Notes: generated by a model not told the origin, from the letters alone. Shown: positions 25,568-35,251, counted from the stretch's first letter. The stretch: 64,000 nt of DNA from Planctomycetota bacterium (GCA_028289345.1 JANQQL010000026.1:37291-101290), one strand, 5' to 3'. Numbers and translations are program-made.

Positions 25568-27697
25568 ATGGAATTCTTCGAAACCACCCGTCCGGTCTGG
25601 TACGCGCTGCTCATCCTGTTCTTGCCGCTCGGCGCGTTCTGCTTCAATGCCTTCGGCTTCCGGACCGAGTTCGTGAAGAAGAGGGGACACGTCGTTCCCT
25701 TGCTGGGAATCGGCACCGCCCTCTTCCTCTCTTGCTCTCTCTTCAAGAGCGTGGTGTTCGACCACCACGGCACCAACCCCGAAGCCACCGTCGCCGAGGA
25801 CTCCCACGGCGTGGCCTATGACGACCGTTTCGTCTACTGGTCCACGGAAGAAGGCCTGTCCTTCCCGCTGCTCGAAGCCGGGGACTTTCAGATCGTGGCC
25901 GGCATCCTGATCGACAATCTGACGGTCATGATGCTGGTGGTGGTGACCCTGGTCTCCTTCCTGGTGCACCTGTACTCGACCGGCTACATGCATGGAGACG
26001 AACGCTACCCCCGCTTCTTCGCGTTCCTCGGATTGTTCACCTTCTCCATGCTGGGACTGATCCTGACCGACAACCTGCTGCTGCTGTTTTGCTTCTGGGA
26101 ACTGGTCGGGCTGTGCTCCTACTTCCTGATCGGCTTCTGGTTCCAGCAAGACGATCCTCCCAAGGCCTCCATGAAGGCCTTCCTCACCAACCGCTTCGGG
26201 GACGTGGGATTCCTGCTCGGAATCCTGCTCGTCTACCAGCTGTTCGGAACCTTGAGCATTCCGGGACTCGAAGCGCGCCTGCGTAGCGGTGAGCCGATCC
26301 CTGCCCTCTACAACTGGGATCCGCACACGCTCTGCACCCTGGCGGGGCTGTTGCTGTTCTGCGGTCCCATGGCCAAGTCGGCTCAGGTGCCGATGCACAT
26401 CTGGCTGCCGGACGCCATGGCCGGCCCCACTCCCGTTTCGGCGCTGATCCACGCAGCCACCATGGTCGCTGCCGGCGTCTACATGGTTGGCCGAATCTTT
26501 TGGTTCTTCACCCCCGAGGCGCTGCTGTTCATCGCCGTGATCGGGATGATGACCGCGATCATTGCCGCCACCATTGGTTTGGTGCACAACAACATCAAGA
26601 AGGTCCTCGCCTATTCGACCTGCAGCCAGCTCGGCTACATGATGCTAGCCCTCGGCGTTGGAGGCTACGGCGCAGGGATCTTCCACCTGTACACCCACGC
26701 CTTCTTCAAGGCCTGCTTGTTCTTGTGTGCAGGGTCGGTGATCCATTCGGTCCACACCGAAGACATGCGGGAGATGGGTGGACTGAAGTCCAAGATGCCG
26801 GTCACCTACAAGACCATGATGATTGCAACTCTCGCCTTAGCGGGCGTCCCGTTCTTCAGCGGTGCGTTCAGCAAAGAGCTGATCATCGAACACGCACTCT
26901 ACTGGGGAGTGCACGGCGGCATCCTGCATTTCTTGCCGGCTTTGTTCGCGATTGTCGGCGCCGTGCTCACCTTCTTCTACATGTTGCGCCTCATGCACCT
27001 GACCTTCTGGGGAGAACCGCGCAACAAGGAGCGATTCGATCACGCCCACGAGTCTCCCCCGTCGATGACCATCCCGCTCCTGGTGCTGGCCACTCTGTCC
27101 CTGTTCTCGGTCGGCTGGCCCATTCCCTTCCTGGGCGGCCATGCAATCCCCGAAATGCTGCCGAGCCCCCCGTCCGCCGTGGCCGAGGCATTGCCGAGCA
27201 TCGAAGGGGGCGAGCACGGACATCCTGGCCTGGGCTACATCCTGACTTCCTTCCTGGTGGCCTTGTTGGTGCTGGCCGTCGGCTGGCTCCTTTACCGCCG
27301 GACCTACAAGGATCAACGACCGGGACCGGACGCATGGGTCCGTCGCTTCCCGCAGAGCTACGCCACAATCAATGGCCTGTACTTCTTCGACGAGTTCTAT
27401 CAGGCCACCGTGGTGCGCGCCGGGCACGCCCTGAGTCGGACGTTTGCCAGTTTCGACCAGCGGGTGGTGGACGGCGCCGTCAACATGGTGGGCACCTTGG
27501 GACAGGCCCTGGGCCGTCTCCACGGCGCCATCGACAAAACCGTGGTCGACGGCTTGGTGAACTCGTTCTGGCACCTGAGCCACCTGCTGTCTCGTATGTT
27601 CCGCCGGCTTCAAACCGGAAACGTCCAGGACTACTTGACCTTCGCGGTCGCTGGAGTCGTTCTGGTTTCCTTGATGGTGCTGTTCCTCGGTTCTTGA
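25568..27697 (+). CDS. nuoL: NADH-quinone oxidoreductase subunit L
   Basis: This is the distal antiporter-like subunit, 709 residues, with about 16 membrane helices. Conserved elements include YMHGDERYPRFFAFL, FWELVGLCSYFLIGFW, the broken-helix region KSAQVPMHIWLPDAMAGPTP and the lysine helix HNNIKKVLAYSTCSQLGYM. The C terminus contains the extended amphipathic HL-type helix region that braces the membrane arm. A loop of about 50 residues between the first helices (near DHHGTNPEATVAED) is longer than in E. coli. Confidence 0.98.
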   Translation: MEFFETTRPVWYALLILFLPLGAFCFNAFGFRTEFVKKRGHVVPLLGIGTALFLSCSLFKSVVFDHHGTNPEATVAEDSHGVAYDDRFVYWSTEEGLSFPLLEAGDFQIVAGILIDNLTVMMLVVVTLVSFLVHLYSTGYMHGDERYPRFFAFLGLFTFSMLGLILTDNLLLLFCFWELVGLCSYFLIGFWFQQDDPPKASMKAFLTNRFGDVGFLLGILLVYQLFGTLSIPGLEARLRSGEPIPALYNWDPHTLCTLAGLLLFCGPMAKSAQVPMHIWLPDAMAGPTPVSALIHAATMVAAGVYMVGRIFWFFTPEALLFIAVIGMMTAIIAATIGLVHNNIKKVLAYSTCSQLGYMMLALGVGGYGAGIFHLYTHAFFKACLFLCAGSVIHSVHTEDMREMGGLKSKMPVTYKTMMIATLALAGVPFFSGAFSKELIIEHALYWGVHGGILHFLPALFAIVGAVLTFFYMLRLMHLTFWGEPRNKERFDHAHESPPSMTIPLLVLATLSLFSVGWPIPFLGGHAIPEMLPSPPSAVAEALPSIEGGEHGHPGLGYILTSFLVALLVLAVGWLLYRRTYKDQRPGPDAWVRRFPQSYATINGLYFFDEFYQATVVRAGHALSRTFASFDQRVVDGAVNMVGTLGQALGRLHGAIDKTVVDGLVNSFWHLSHLLSRMFRRLQTGNVQDYLTFAVAGVVLVSLMVLFLGS

Positions 27698-27745
27698 CCG
27701 AAGACGGCTGGGTTTCGCAAAAGCCTCTGAATAGGCCCCCTGAAA

Positions 27746-29296
27746 ATGCCTGAGTCCTCCCTTCTCACTGCGATCTTGATGACGCCCCTGGTAGGCGCCC
27801 TGGCGATGATGTGCGTTCCGTCCGAAAGGCGGGACGTCATCAAGACGATGGCGGCCGTGTTCACGGGCCTCCCGCTTTTGCTCTCGATCTTCTTGTACGT
27901 CCAATTCGATCGAGCCAACCCGGACTACCAGTTTGTGGAGTTCCACAGCTGGGTCGCCACCTTCAACATCAACTACCACTTGGGGGTGGACGGGCTGTCC
28001 GTGCCTCTGGTGTTCCTGACCTGCCTGCTGCTGTTCCTCGGCGTGTTCTCGTCCTGGAACATCAACAAGGCGACCAAGGGATTCTTCATCCTGCTATTGC
28101 TGCTGGAAGTCGGGATCAACGGGGTGTTCATGTCCCTCGACTTCTTCCTCTTCTACGTGTTCTGGGAAGTCATGCTCCTGCCGATGTACTTCTTGATCGG
28201 GATCTGGGGCGGCCCCCGTCGCGAATATGCGGCCATCAAGTTCTTCCTTTACACGCTGCTGGGCTCGATCTTGATGCTGGTGGCGATGATCGCCATGTAC
28301 CTGTACAGCGGCAACGTGGGTGCTGCCGACGGCGGCATCGGTCAGCGCACCTGGAACCTGATCACCATGGCTCAGATCGGCCTGCAAGGCGGCTGGGCGG
28401 GCGCTCCCGCGTTCTTGGGCATGCAGTTCCAGCACTGGTGCTTCCTGTTCCTGTTCATCGGCTTCGCGATCAAAATCCCGGTCTTCCCGTTCCACACCTG
28501 GTTGCCGGACGCTCACGTCGAAGCGCCGACCGCAATTTCGGTCATCCTGGCCGGCATCCTGCTGAAGCTGGGCGGTTACGGTTTACTCCGGGTGAATCTG
28601 CTGTGTTTCCCGGACGTCATCTGGGCCGGCGGTGGACCCACGGCCTGGGCCACCGGATTGGCTCTGCTCGGAATGATCAACTGCGTCTACGGCGCGTTCT
28701 GTGCCATGGCGCAGAAGGACTTCAAGAAGTTGGTGGCCTACTCCTCGGTGGCGCACATGGGTTTCGTGCTGCTTGGGATCGCCGCGGCCAACGAAGCCGG
28801 CCTGGCGGGCTGCACCCTGCAGATGTTCAACCACGGCACCAGCTCCGCCATGCTGTTCCTGGTCGTGGGCGTCATCTATGACCGCGCCCACCACCGGGAC
28901 ATCGAAGGTTTCGGCGGCCTGGCCGGCCACATGCCGATGTATTCCAGCGTCGCCTTCCTGGCGATCTTCACCTCCCTCGGACTGCCGGGACTCGCCGGGT
29001 TCTGGGGTGAGGCGATGGCCCTGGTCGGCTGTTACGAGGTGTTCCCCAAGATCACTGTCGTGTCCACCATCGGCCTGATCGTCACCGCGGCGTTCTTCCT
29101 GATGACGATCCGCAAGGTTTTCTTCGGCCCGGTCCAGGACAAGTACAAGGACTACCCCGACCTCGACAAGCGGGAATGGACCTGCATGGTCCCCCTGGGA
29201 CTCCTTTGCATCCTGCTGGGCTGGTTCCCGATGCTGCTGCTGGGCTGGATGAACTCTTCCATCGCCAAGGTGGTGGAACAGGTCCGCTCGTTCTGA
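27746..29296 (+). CDS. nuoM: NADH-quinone oxidoreductase subunit M
   Basis: The 516-residue antiporter-like subunit has VDGLSVPLVFLTCLL, the essential Glu in FYVFWEVMLLPMYFLIG, FPFHTWLPDAHVEAPT in the broken helix and KKLVAYSSVAHMGFVLLG. Length and arrangement are standard. It follows nuoL by 48 bp. The region around 130-160 (SGNVGAADGGIGQRTW) is a loop of ordinary length. Confidence 0.98.
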   Translation: MPESSLLTAILMTPLVGALAMMCVPSERRDVIKTMAAVFTGLPLLLSIFLYVQFDRANPDYQFVEFHSWVATFNINYHLGVDGLSVPLVFLTCLLLFLGVFSSWNINKATKGFFILLLLLEVGINGVFMSLDFFLFYVFWEVMLLPMYFLIGIWGGPRREYAAIKFFLYTLLGSILMLVAMIAMYLYSGNVGAADGGIGQRTWNLITMAQIGLQGGWAGAPAFLGMQFQHWCFLFLFIGFAIKIPVFPFHTWLPDAHVEAPTAISVILAGILLKLGGYGLLRVNLLCFPDVIWAGGGPTAWATGLALLGMINCVYGAFCAMAQKDFKKLVAYSSVAHMGFVLLGIAAANEAGLAGCTLQMFNHGTSSAMLFLVVGVIYDRAHHRDIEGFGGLAGHMPMYSSVAFLAIFTSLGLPGLAGFWGEAMALVGCYEVFPKITVVSTIGLIVTAAFFLMTIRKVFFGPVQDKYKDYPDLDKREWTCMVPLGLLCILLGWFPMLLLGWMNSSIAKVVEQVRSF

Positions 29297-29367
29297 GCCA
29301 CCTCTGACCGAATGCAACGAATCATGGCCACCCGATCCCGCTCGACCCGAGACCACCGGAGAAACTC

Positions 29368-30876
29368 GTGAACTGGGCCCAGTATCAAGCCGATCTCATG
29401 CGGATCTGGCCAGAGATCATCCTCACGGTGACGGTGTTGCTCGCTCTCACCGTCGACCTGCTGCTCCGAGGTCGGGACACCCAGGTGACCGGGTGGATCA
29501 CGCTCCTCGGGATCGGATTCGTCCTGTACTACGTGTGCAAGGACTACGCGCTTGCCGATGGAACACGGGTGTTTGGATTGCTCGTGATCGACCAGTTCGC
29601 GATGTTCTTCAAGCTATTACTTGCCGGTGGCCTGTTCGTGGTCCTGCTGTTGTCAGTACTCTTTCGAGGCCTCGAACGGGATGGAGTCGGTGAGTACTAC
29701 TGCGTGATCTCGGCGGCAGTTCTCGGCGCGTTCTTCCTGGTCAGCACAGACCACCTGCTCATGATGTTCCTGGCCCTCGAGACGATGTCCATTTCGTCCT
29801 ACGTGTTGGCCGGGTTCCTCAAGCGCGAAAAACGCGGCGCCGAAGCGGCCATGAAGTACCTGGTATTCGGCGTGCTCTCCAGCGGCACCATGCTGTACGG
29901 GTTCTCTTTACTGTACGGCTACTCGGGCAGCCTGCACCTGCCTGCGATCGGCGAGGCCATTCATCAGCACCTGTTGGTGGCCGACGGACAGGGCTTGGGA
30001 ACCGAAGGCATCGGCGTCGCGGTCGCTTTGATGATGGTCTTGGCCGGATTCGGCTACAAGATCGCGGCTTTCCCGTTCCATTTCTGGAGTCCGGACGTCT
30101 ACGAAGGCGCGCCCACGCCCGTGACCACGTTCCTCGCCGTCGTGTCCAAGGCCGCCAGCTTCGGAATGCTGTTGCGCTTCTTCGGTTCGGTCCTGGTGGT
30201 CGACGGAGAGATCACTCCCGTCTTGGGCCAGCTCGTGGCACTCCTGGCGGCGCTGTCCATGACCTTTGGCAACATCGCGGCCATGCTTCAGGAGAACTCC
30301 AAGCGACTCCTCGCCTACTCATCGGTCGCCCACTCTGGCTACCTGCTGATGGGCGTGGCCGCCATGCTGACCCCCGGGGGATCCGAGAACTCTCAGTTGA
30401 ACGGCGGCCAGGCCGTGGCTTTCTATTTGGCGGCGTACGCGATCATGAATCTCGGCGCGTTCGGGGTCGTGCTGTACCTTTCCAACCGCTTCGGCGTCGA
30501 GTCCATTGATCAGTACAAGGGGCTGGGCTGGAAAGCCCCGATCGCCGGCGCCACGATGACCGTGTTCCTGCTGTCCCTGACCGGCATCCCCCCCACCGTG
30601 GGCTTCATTGGCAAGTGGTATCTGTTCCTGCCTGTCATCGACAAGGGAATGATCTGGCTCGCCGTCATCGCCGGCATCAACTCGATGATCTCGCTCTTCT
30701 ATTACTTCCGGATCATCAAGGCGATGTTCCTGAAGCCAGAAGAAGAGGCGATTCCGAGCCCGCGACTGGGTGCTCACGCCCTGGGCATCGTCACCTTGCT
30801 GGCATTCCTCGGACTGCTGACCATCTACTTCGGTCTGTCCTTCGGCTCATTGAGCGAGCTGATTCTGGAGATCTGA
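29368..30876 (+). CDS. nuoN: NADH-quinone oxidoreductase subunit N
   Basis: The 502-residue product is the third antiporter-like subunit, with LALETMSISSYVLAGF, FPFHFWSPDVYEGAPTPVTTFLA and KRLLAYSSVAHSGYLLMG. It is the last gene of the operon and is followed by the hairpin at 30888-30919. With A, B, C, D, H, I, J, K, L and M present and E, F and G absent, the encoded complex is the 11-subunit form. Confidence 0.98.
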   Translation: MNWAQYQADLMRIWPEIILTVTVLLALTVDLLLRGRDTQVTGWITLLGIGFVLYYVCKDYALADGTRVFGLLVIDQFAMFFKLLLAGGLFVVLLLSVLFRGLERDGVGEYYCVISAAVLGAFFLVSTDHLLMMFLALETMSISSYVLAGFLKREKRGAEAAMKYLVFGVLSSGTMLYGFSLLYGYSGSLHLPAIGEAIHQHLLVADGQGLGTEGIGVAVALMMVLAGFGYKIAAFPFHFWSPDVYEGAPTPVTTFLAVVSKAASFGMLLRFFGSVLVVDGEITPVLGQLVALLAALSMTFGNIAAMLQENSKRLLAYSSVAHSGYLLMGVAAMLTPGGSENSQLNGGQAVAFYLAAYAIMNLGAFGVVLYLSNRFGVESIDQYKGLGWKAPIAGATMTVFLLSLTGIPPTVGFIGKWYLFLPVIDKGMIWLAVIAGINSMISLFYYFRIIKAMFLKPEEEAIPSPRLGAHALGIVTLLAFLGLLTIYFGLSFGSLSELILEI

Positions 30877-30887
30877 GGCCTTCGGAA

Positions 30888-30919
30888 AGCCCGCGGTCAG
30901 AACCCTCCCGCCGCGGGCT
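30888..30919. terminator. Bidirectional terminator hairpin between nuoN and the FG-GAP gene
   Basis: AGCCCGCGG (30888-30896) pairs perfectly with CCGCGGGCT (30911-30919) across a 14-nt loop. It starts 12 bp after the nuoN stop and lies between convergent genes. The T-run is weak on both strands (TTT on the minus strand), so efficiency is uncertain. Confidence 0.55.
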
Positions 30920-30967
30920 CTCCCGTGATGAACCTCTCCCCCGGCGCTTGCGCCAGGGGCTGGGCGA

Positions 30968-32440
30968 TCACTGGAAATGCAGCCGGATGCGGTTCGAGAC
31001 TCCTAGGATCCCGGGACTCAGAAAGCCGATCGACTCAAGTTCCATTTCGAGACCCGAGAGTCCGGGCGGGACCTTGGCGTCGAATGCCCAGAAGCGATTC
31101 CTGTCTTCGAACCGGCCGATCCCCAAAAGCAGGGACGCCGGCGTGTCATCGAACTCCACGGCAAACAACGCCGCGCGTTCGCCCAGCTGACCGCCACAGC
31201 TCGAGATGCTTACCTCATCCCCCTCCTCCGGGAGGAAGCGGTTGGCATCGAGACCGATCTCCGGAAGGCAGAACACGTTCACGGCGCCAGCAGCGCGACC
31301 GGCGAGTGTGTCCTCCCCCGGGCTTCCCGCGAAGACCAGGCCTTGGTCGTGGGACACACTCGTCCCCACGGCGGCACGGTCCCCCACTTGCCAGGCATGA
31401 CCGTTCAAGTGATTGCCATAGCTGTTTCCGTCGAAACGAAAAGAGTGCACGCCCCCTCCCATCGAGCCAGTCGTCCCACCACCGACGAGGACATCCGCAT
31501 CCAGTTCCAAAGAAGCGCCAAGCCCGGACGCTTGATAGGCAGATTGATTCCTCGTCTGGACCCAAGAGTTCCCGTCGTATTCGAACATGACCAGCGTGCC
31601 CAATGACGAGTGATGGATTCGGTGATTCGACGCCCCCACCACGATCCGCGTCCCGCACAAACCGACGGCTCGGCCGTAGTTCCCGACGTCAAACTCGCCA
31701 GGAACAAGCTCCTGCTCATACCGGAAGCCGTTTCCATCATCCCGGTAGACATGAGCGGTTCCGAACCAAGCGTAGCCGGTGAAGTAGTTTGGCGCGCCGA
31801 CGACCAACCGGTCATCCTCCAATGCCAGAGCGTATCCAAACTCGTATTCTTCGGAGCGAGGGTTGTCGAAAGAATTGATCAAGCCCCACTCGCTTCCATC
31901 GTGCTGGTAGAGAGACACGCGTTCTGCCGCTCTGTCGCCGACGACGATTCGGCCCTGATCGATGTCGACAGCGTTGCCAAAGGTCCTCAATCCATCGGGC
32001 TCGGCGTACTCGACTTTTTGCTCTTCCAACCAAGCACCGTTCTGCAAGCGAAAGACGTAGACCGCGCCGTTCGGATCCTTGCCCGGAGCCCCAACGACGA
32101 TCACATTTCCTTCCGAGGCAATGCTCGATCCGAACTGATCAGAGTCGGATCCGTCACTGGGCCGCAGTTCTTGAGTGACCACCCATTCGCTAGCTTCCCG
32201 GCGAAAGACATAGACCGAGCCAGTCGCAGGCTGTGCTCCCCCATCATCGTCCCACAAGGCGCTCACCAAGGCGAAGTCGCCGTCCAGCCACACGGCGTGT
32301 CCGAAACGGTCCGACTCAGATCCATCCGGAGCTTCAATCTTGTCACACTCCCACATCCGACAGTGTTGACCGTGGACTTCCGGAATCGCGACGAACCACA
32401 TCAAGAACAGACTGCGCCACAAATAGGAGTTCTTCACCAC
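30968..32440 (-). CDS. Secreted FG-GAP-repeat beta-propeller protein
   Basis: The product has an N-terminal signal peptide (hydrophobic RSLFLMWFVAIPEVHG, cleavage near residue 24). Seven FG-GAP-type repeats follow, recognisable by pairs such as FGHAVWLDGDFALVSA, FGSSIASEGNVIVVGAP and FGYALALEDDRLVVGAPN, consistent with a seven-bladed propeller. A C-terminal beta-sandwich of about 100 residues has no anchor motif that I recognise. Such proteins are abundant in Planctomycetes and related marine bacteria, and their ligands are generally unknown. It faces the nuo operon tail to tail. Confidence 0.85.
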   Translation of the reverse strand: MVKNSYLWRSLFLMWFVAIPEVHGQHCRMWECDKIEAPDGSESDRFGHAVWLDGDFALVSALWDDDGGAQPATGSVYVFRREASEWVVTQELRPSDGSDSDQFGSSIASEGNVIVVGAPGKDPNGAVYVFRLQNGAWLEEQKVEYAEPDGLRTFGNAVDIDQGRIVVGDRAAERVSLYQHDGSEWGLINSFDNPRSEEYEFGYALALEDDRLVVGAPNYFTGYAWFGTAHVYRDDGNGFRYEQELVPGEFDVGNYGRAVGLCGTRIVVGASNHRIHHSSLGTLVMFEYDGNSWVQTRNQSAYQASGLGASLELDADVLVGGGTTGSMGGGVHSFRFDGNSYGNHLNGHAWQVGDRAAVGTSVSHDQGLVFAGSPGEDTLAGRAAGAVNVFCLPEIGLDANRFLPEEGDEVSISSCGGQLGERAALFAVEFDDTPASLLLGIGRFEDRNRFWAFDAKVPPGLSGLEMELESIGFLSPGILGVSNRIRLHFQ

Positions 32441-32753
32441 ACAACCCTCCTGTTAGTTCTCGAGGATCGCCCATTCGCGGAGCCAGAATCCCGGTGGAGC
32501 GAGATGGCCCGAACCTCGGGGGGACAGAGAACGAAACGACGCGGGTTCGATTGTAGGAACTGCCCACAGGCTGAGCCTCCGGTCCACCGGCTTCCTTCGG
32601 GGAATTCCGGAGAAGAACTCCCGACCATTGACCAAACATCGGTGTTTGTCCGGGGATCAGGATCATTGCGGGAAGAAACAAGGCTCCCCCTTCCGGAGGA
32701 TGGTTCCTCGACGAAGGGGGAGCCCAGAAGGCTGATGTTTGGAAGGAAGTGCT
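32441..32753. other. 313-bp intergenic region
   Basis: This lies between the M56-peptidase gene and the FG-GAP gene, both on the minus strand. It holds the strong hairpin at 32682-32724. The rest (32441-32680) should contain the promoter of the FG-GAP gene, but I cannot identify a convincing -35/-10 pair. A tRNA-like GGTTCGATT near 32549 has no matching stem. Confidence 0.5.
32682..32724 (-). terminator. Rho-independent terminator after the BlaR1-like gene
   Basis: GGCTCCCCCTTC (32682-32693) and GAAGGGGGAGCC (32713-32724) form a perfect 12-bp stem, and the 19-nt interior contains a nested GAGGA/TCCTC stem. On the minus strand it is followed by TTGTTTCTTC. It begins 30 bp after the stop codon of the gene ending at 32754. 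Confidence 0.8.
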
Positions 32754-34841
32754 TCAGCGAATCAGAGTTTTGCGCTTCTTCGCTTCTTTCTCTCGCTGAC
32801 GAAGCCGTTGTTCCTGGGGTTCTCCGGCAGCACGCTTGTCGAGCTGCGCGCGCTCGAGAGCTTCCAGTGCGCGACGATACTCCGAAGTTGCCTGGTCCAT
32901 CGAGCGGGCCCCCTGCAAGCGCTGCTCGAGCCCCTGCAGGTGTTCTACCGCCGATTGGTTCAGCGCCTCTTGCAACGACTGCAGCCGTTGCTGGGCCTTC
33001 GACTTGGCTTGGTCTTTCCTCGCTTGATGACCTTGGAGGAATTTCTCATAGAGCTCCCGAGCGCGCTCGTACTCCGCTCCGAGTTCCGCCTGCTGAGCTT
33101 CGATGACTCTCTCGTACGCACGACGCTGATCTTGGGCCACACGCTCTCGAAGCAAGGTTCGCTCGATCTCTTCACGATCTTCTGCCGAGTGCGTCGAAAC
33201 TCCCATCAGAAGTCCACGGGCAGCAGCGACGAGTTCACTCGCTTCGGGCGAAAGTCCCTCCGCGTCCAGAGCACGAGCCAGCAAGCGGCGCGCTTCCGCC
33301 AGGCACTCTTGCTGTTGTGCTTCCGCAGCCTGATGCCGCGTGAGAGCCAGCGCCTTTCTCAGTTCTTCGGTTGCCCGCAATTGATCCGCGTTCTCCCGAG
33401 CAGCGACTTTCTCCTTGGCCCGAAGCACTTCGGCCAAGGACGCTCGCTCGTTGGCAACTTCCGCTAGCGCCGCCTCGAGAGCGACTTGATGTTCCTTCGC
33501 GGCTTGCAACTGGGCGAGCAGCTCTCGCTCTGCATGGTCCGCTTGGAAAACCTCTTGGCCGAGGGAGACCTCGGCAAGTTCTGCGTCGAGTTCGGCAGCC
33601 TGTTGCAACAACGCCAGCGCCTTCTCCGCTTGCGCCTGTTCGGCCTTCTCGGCCGCCGCCGCCAGTTCCTCTGCCAGCAGCTGCAGTTCCACCTCCTCGG
33701 CGCGGGACTTCTGTGGTTCCTCTTCCTCAGAGTCAGACGGCGAGCGAGGCAGCAAGGCCGCGGCGACGGACAATTGAGAACCGCCCACCGCCAGCAGAGC
33801 GAGTCCCGCGACTCCGTGGCGCATCCACCGCTGGGACCGGCTCCAGGATTGAGATTGAAGTGAAAGCATTCGAATTCTCCTGCGAAGTTCCGCGGCAGAA
33901 CTCGACCAAGGAAGCAAAGTCGGACAAGAAACGGCGACCGTCGGGCCTTTCAAGGAACCTTCCACCCGGCCCTCTGCGTAAGAGAGCAGAGCGCGTGCAT
34001 AGCTCCGTCGACGCCCGCTGCGCGCGACCACCAGGTGGTCGCAAGACATCTCTCGATAGCGATCCAACTGCCGTGAGAGAAGCCATGCCACTGGGTGAAA
34101 CCAGAACAGACAGGTGAACAAGGCTTGAAGCACGGCGATCTTGGGATCCCCGCGTTCCAGGTGGACCCGCTCATGGAGCAAAGCCCACTCCAGAGTGGCC
34201 CGGTCCACCGCTCCTGGGTTTTGTGGCAGGATGAGTTTCGGCCGCCACCAGCCCCAGCAAGCGGGAGCTTGAACAGTTCCCGAGGTCACCACTTCCGCCA
34301 CTTTGCAGCGAGGTGAGTTTCCCGCAATTTCCAACCACAAAGACAAAACCTTCGCATCCCGAACAGGCCGGCCTTCCTTCAGAAGTTGTCGGGTGCGCCG
34401 GTATCGAAATCCATAAAGAACGATCAGAAACAAAACGCCGGGCAGGTAGCAGGCAAGAACCGGCATCTTCGCCCAGCTTTCTCGCCAACCGCCCGCTCCC
34501 TCTTCGCTCACCGAGGCAGGCAAGAGTTCGCCTGCCATCCTCGACGTGCCGAGCAAGACCCCCGGATCTTCGCCCAGTTCCCCGATCGCCTGGGACGGTT
34601 CTGGGGAAGTGTTCGACGTGAAGTGGGCAATGCTCCATCCCTCGAACGAGGACGCAGCCCTGCCTTGCACAACGAACTGGCCGACGGGGAGCAGCAACGC
34701 CGCCATCAACAAAGCCACCAGTTGCCGGTAGCACACCACCGGGTCCTTTCGGGACACCAGCAAGATCAAGGCGAGCACGCCACCCACCGCGAGCAAACCC
34801 ACGGACAGGAGCACCAAGTGTCCGACGAGAGGGCTCATCAT
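32754..34841 (-). CDS. BlaR1/MecR1-type M56 metallopeptidase with long C-terminal coiled coil
   Basis: The 695-residue protein has four likely membrane helices (about 8-30, 40-58, 127-146 and 340-362). An M56 peptidase domain has the zinc motif HERVH (223-227) and the third-ligand region REMSCD (E264). In BlaR1 and MecR1 this domain cleaves the partner repressor after a signal. Here the extracellular penicillin-binding sensor is missing. Instead, the C terminus (about 370-695) is a Glu/Ala/Leu/Gln-rich coiled coil with heptad character throughout. It overlaps the BlaI-type gene by four bases. The signal it senses is unknown. Confidence 0.85.
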   Translation of the reverse strand: MMSPLVGHLVLLSVGLLAVGGVLALILLVSRKDPVVCYRQLVALLMAALLLPVGQFVVQGRAASSFEGWSIAHFTSNTSPEPSQAIGELGEDPGVLLGTSRMAGELLPASVSEEGAGGWRESWAKMPVLACYLPGVLFLIVLYGFRYRRTRQLLKEGRPVRDAKVLSLWLEIAGNSPRCKVAEVVTSGTVQAPACWGWWRPKLILPQNPGAVDRATLEWALLHERVHLERGDPKIAVLQALFTCLFWFHPVAWLLSRQLDRYREMSCDHLVVARSGRRRSYARALLSYAEGRVEGSLKGPTVAVSCPTLLPWSSSAAELRRRIRMLSLQSQSWSRSQRWMRHGVAGLALLAVGGSQLSVAAALLPRSPSDSEEEEPQKSRAEEVELQLLAEELAAAAEKAEQAQAEKALALLQQAAELDAELAEVSLGQEVFQADHAERELLAQLQAAKEHQVALEAALAEVANERASLAEVLRAKEKVAARENADQLRATEELRKALALTRHQAAEAQQQECLAEARRLLARALDAEGLSPEASELVAAARGLLMGVSTHSAEDREEIERTLLRERVAQDQRRAYERVIEAQQAELGAEYERARELYEKFLQGHQARKDQAKSKAQQRLQSLQEALNQSAVEHLQGLEQRLQGARSMDQATSEYRRALEALERAQLDKRAAGEPQEQRLRQREKEAKKRKTLIR

Positions 34842-35251
34842 GATCCGGGCTCCCGGTCGTCGAGCTCGGCATCGATCATGCCACGCAAGTCCCGCAACTC
34901 TTCCGGGGAGAGATCCTCACGACCAAGGAGGTGCACCAGGAGTGGACGGACGTTGCCATCGAACAGCCGGGACACAAGGTCCCCGACCATGGAAGTCCGA
35001 ACCTCCTCGCGACTCCGCACTGCGATGTAGGTGTGGGCACGACCGGGTCCGGGCTCGGCGTTCACCACTCCCTTGTCGCGAAGGATCGTCAGCATGGTTT
35101 GCACGGTGTTGTAAGCCAGAGGCTTGGAGCGCGAAGCGTTGAGCCGCTGAACCACTTCACGCACGGTGACCGGTTCGCCCGGGGTGGCCCAAATGCACTG
35201 CATCACCTCGAGTTCAAGGTTGGTCAACAAGGCACGTGGGTCGTCGCCCAT
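34838..35251 (-). CDS. BlaI/MecI/CopY-family transcriptional repressor
   Basis: The start at 35251 is chosen because GGAG lies six bases before it and the 137-residue product then matches the family length. A winged helix (about 10-75) has LTNLELEVMQCIWATPGEPVTVREV and LAYNTVQTMLTILRDKGVV, typical of BlaI, followed by an RAHTYIAV wing and a C-terminal dimerisation region (about 85-137). BlaI-family repressors are cut by their cognate M56 peptidase. Its stop overlaps the peptidase start as ATGA, so the pair is translationally coupled. An operator-like palindrome lies 37 bp upstream. Confidence 0.93.
   Translation of the reverse strand: MGDDPRALLTNLELEVMQCIWATPGEPVTVREVVQRLNASRSKPLAYNTVQTMLTILRDKGVVNAEPGPGRAHTYIAVRSREEVRTSMVGDLVSRLFDGNVRPLLVHLLGREDLSPEELRDLRGMIDAELDDREPGS

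Noticed and set aside
24950..26587. Long minus-strand frame opposite nuoJ, nuoK and nuoL
   Set aside because: It is antisense to three clearly assigned complex I genes and is rich in Gln, His, Glu and Gly, typical of a high-GC shadow frame.
32541..32562. T-arm-like GGGTTCGATTG suggesting a tRNA
   Set aside because: The flanks do not pair, and no acceptor stem, anticodon arm or D-arm can be drawn.
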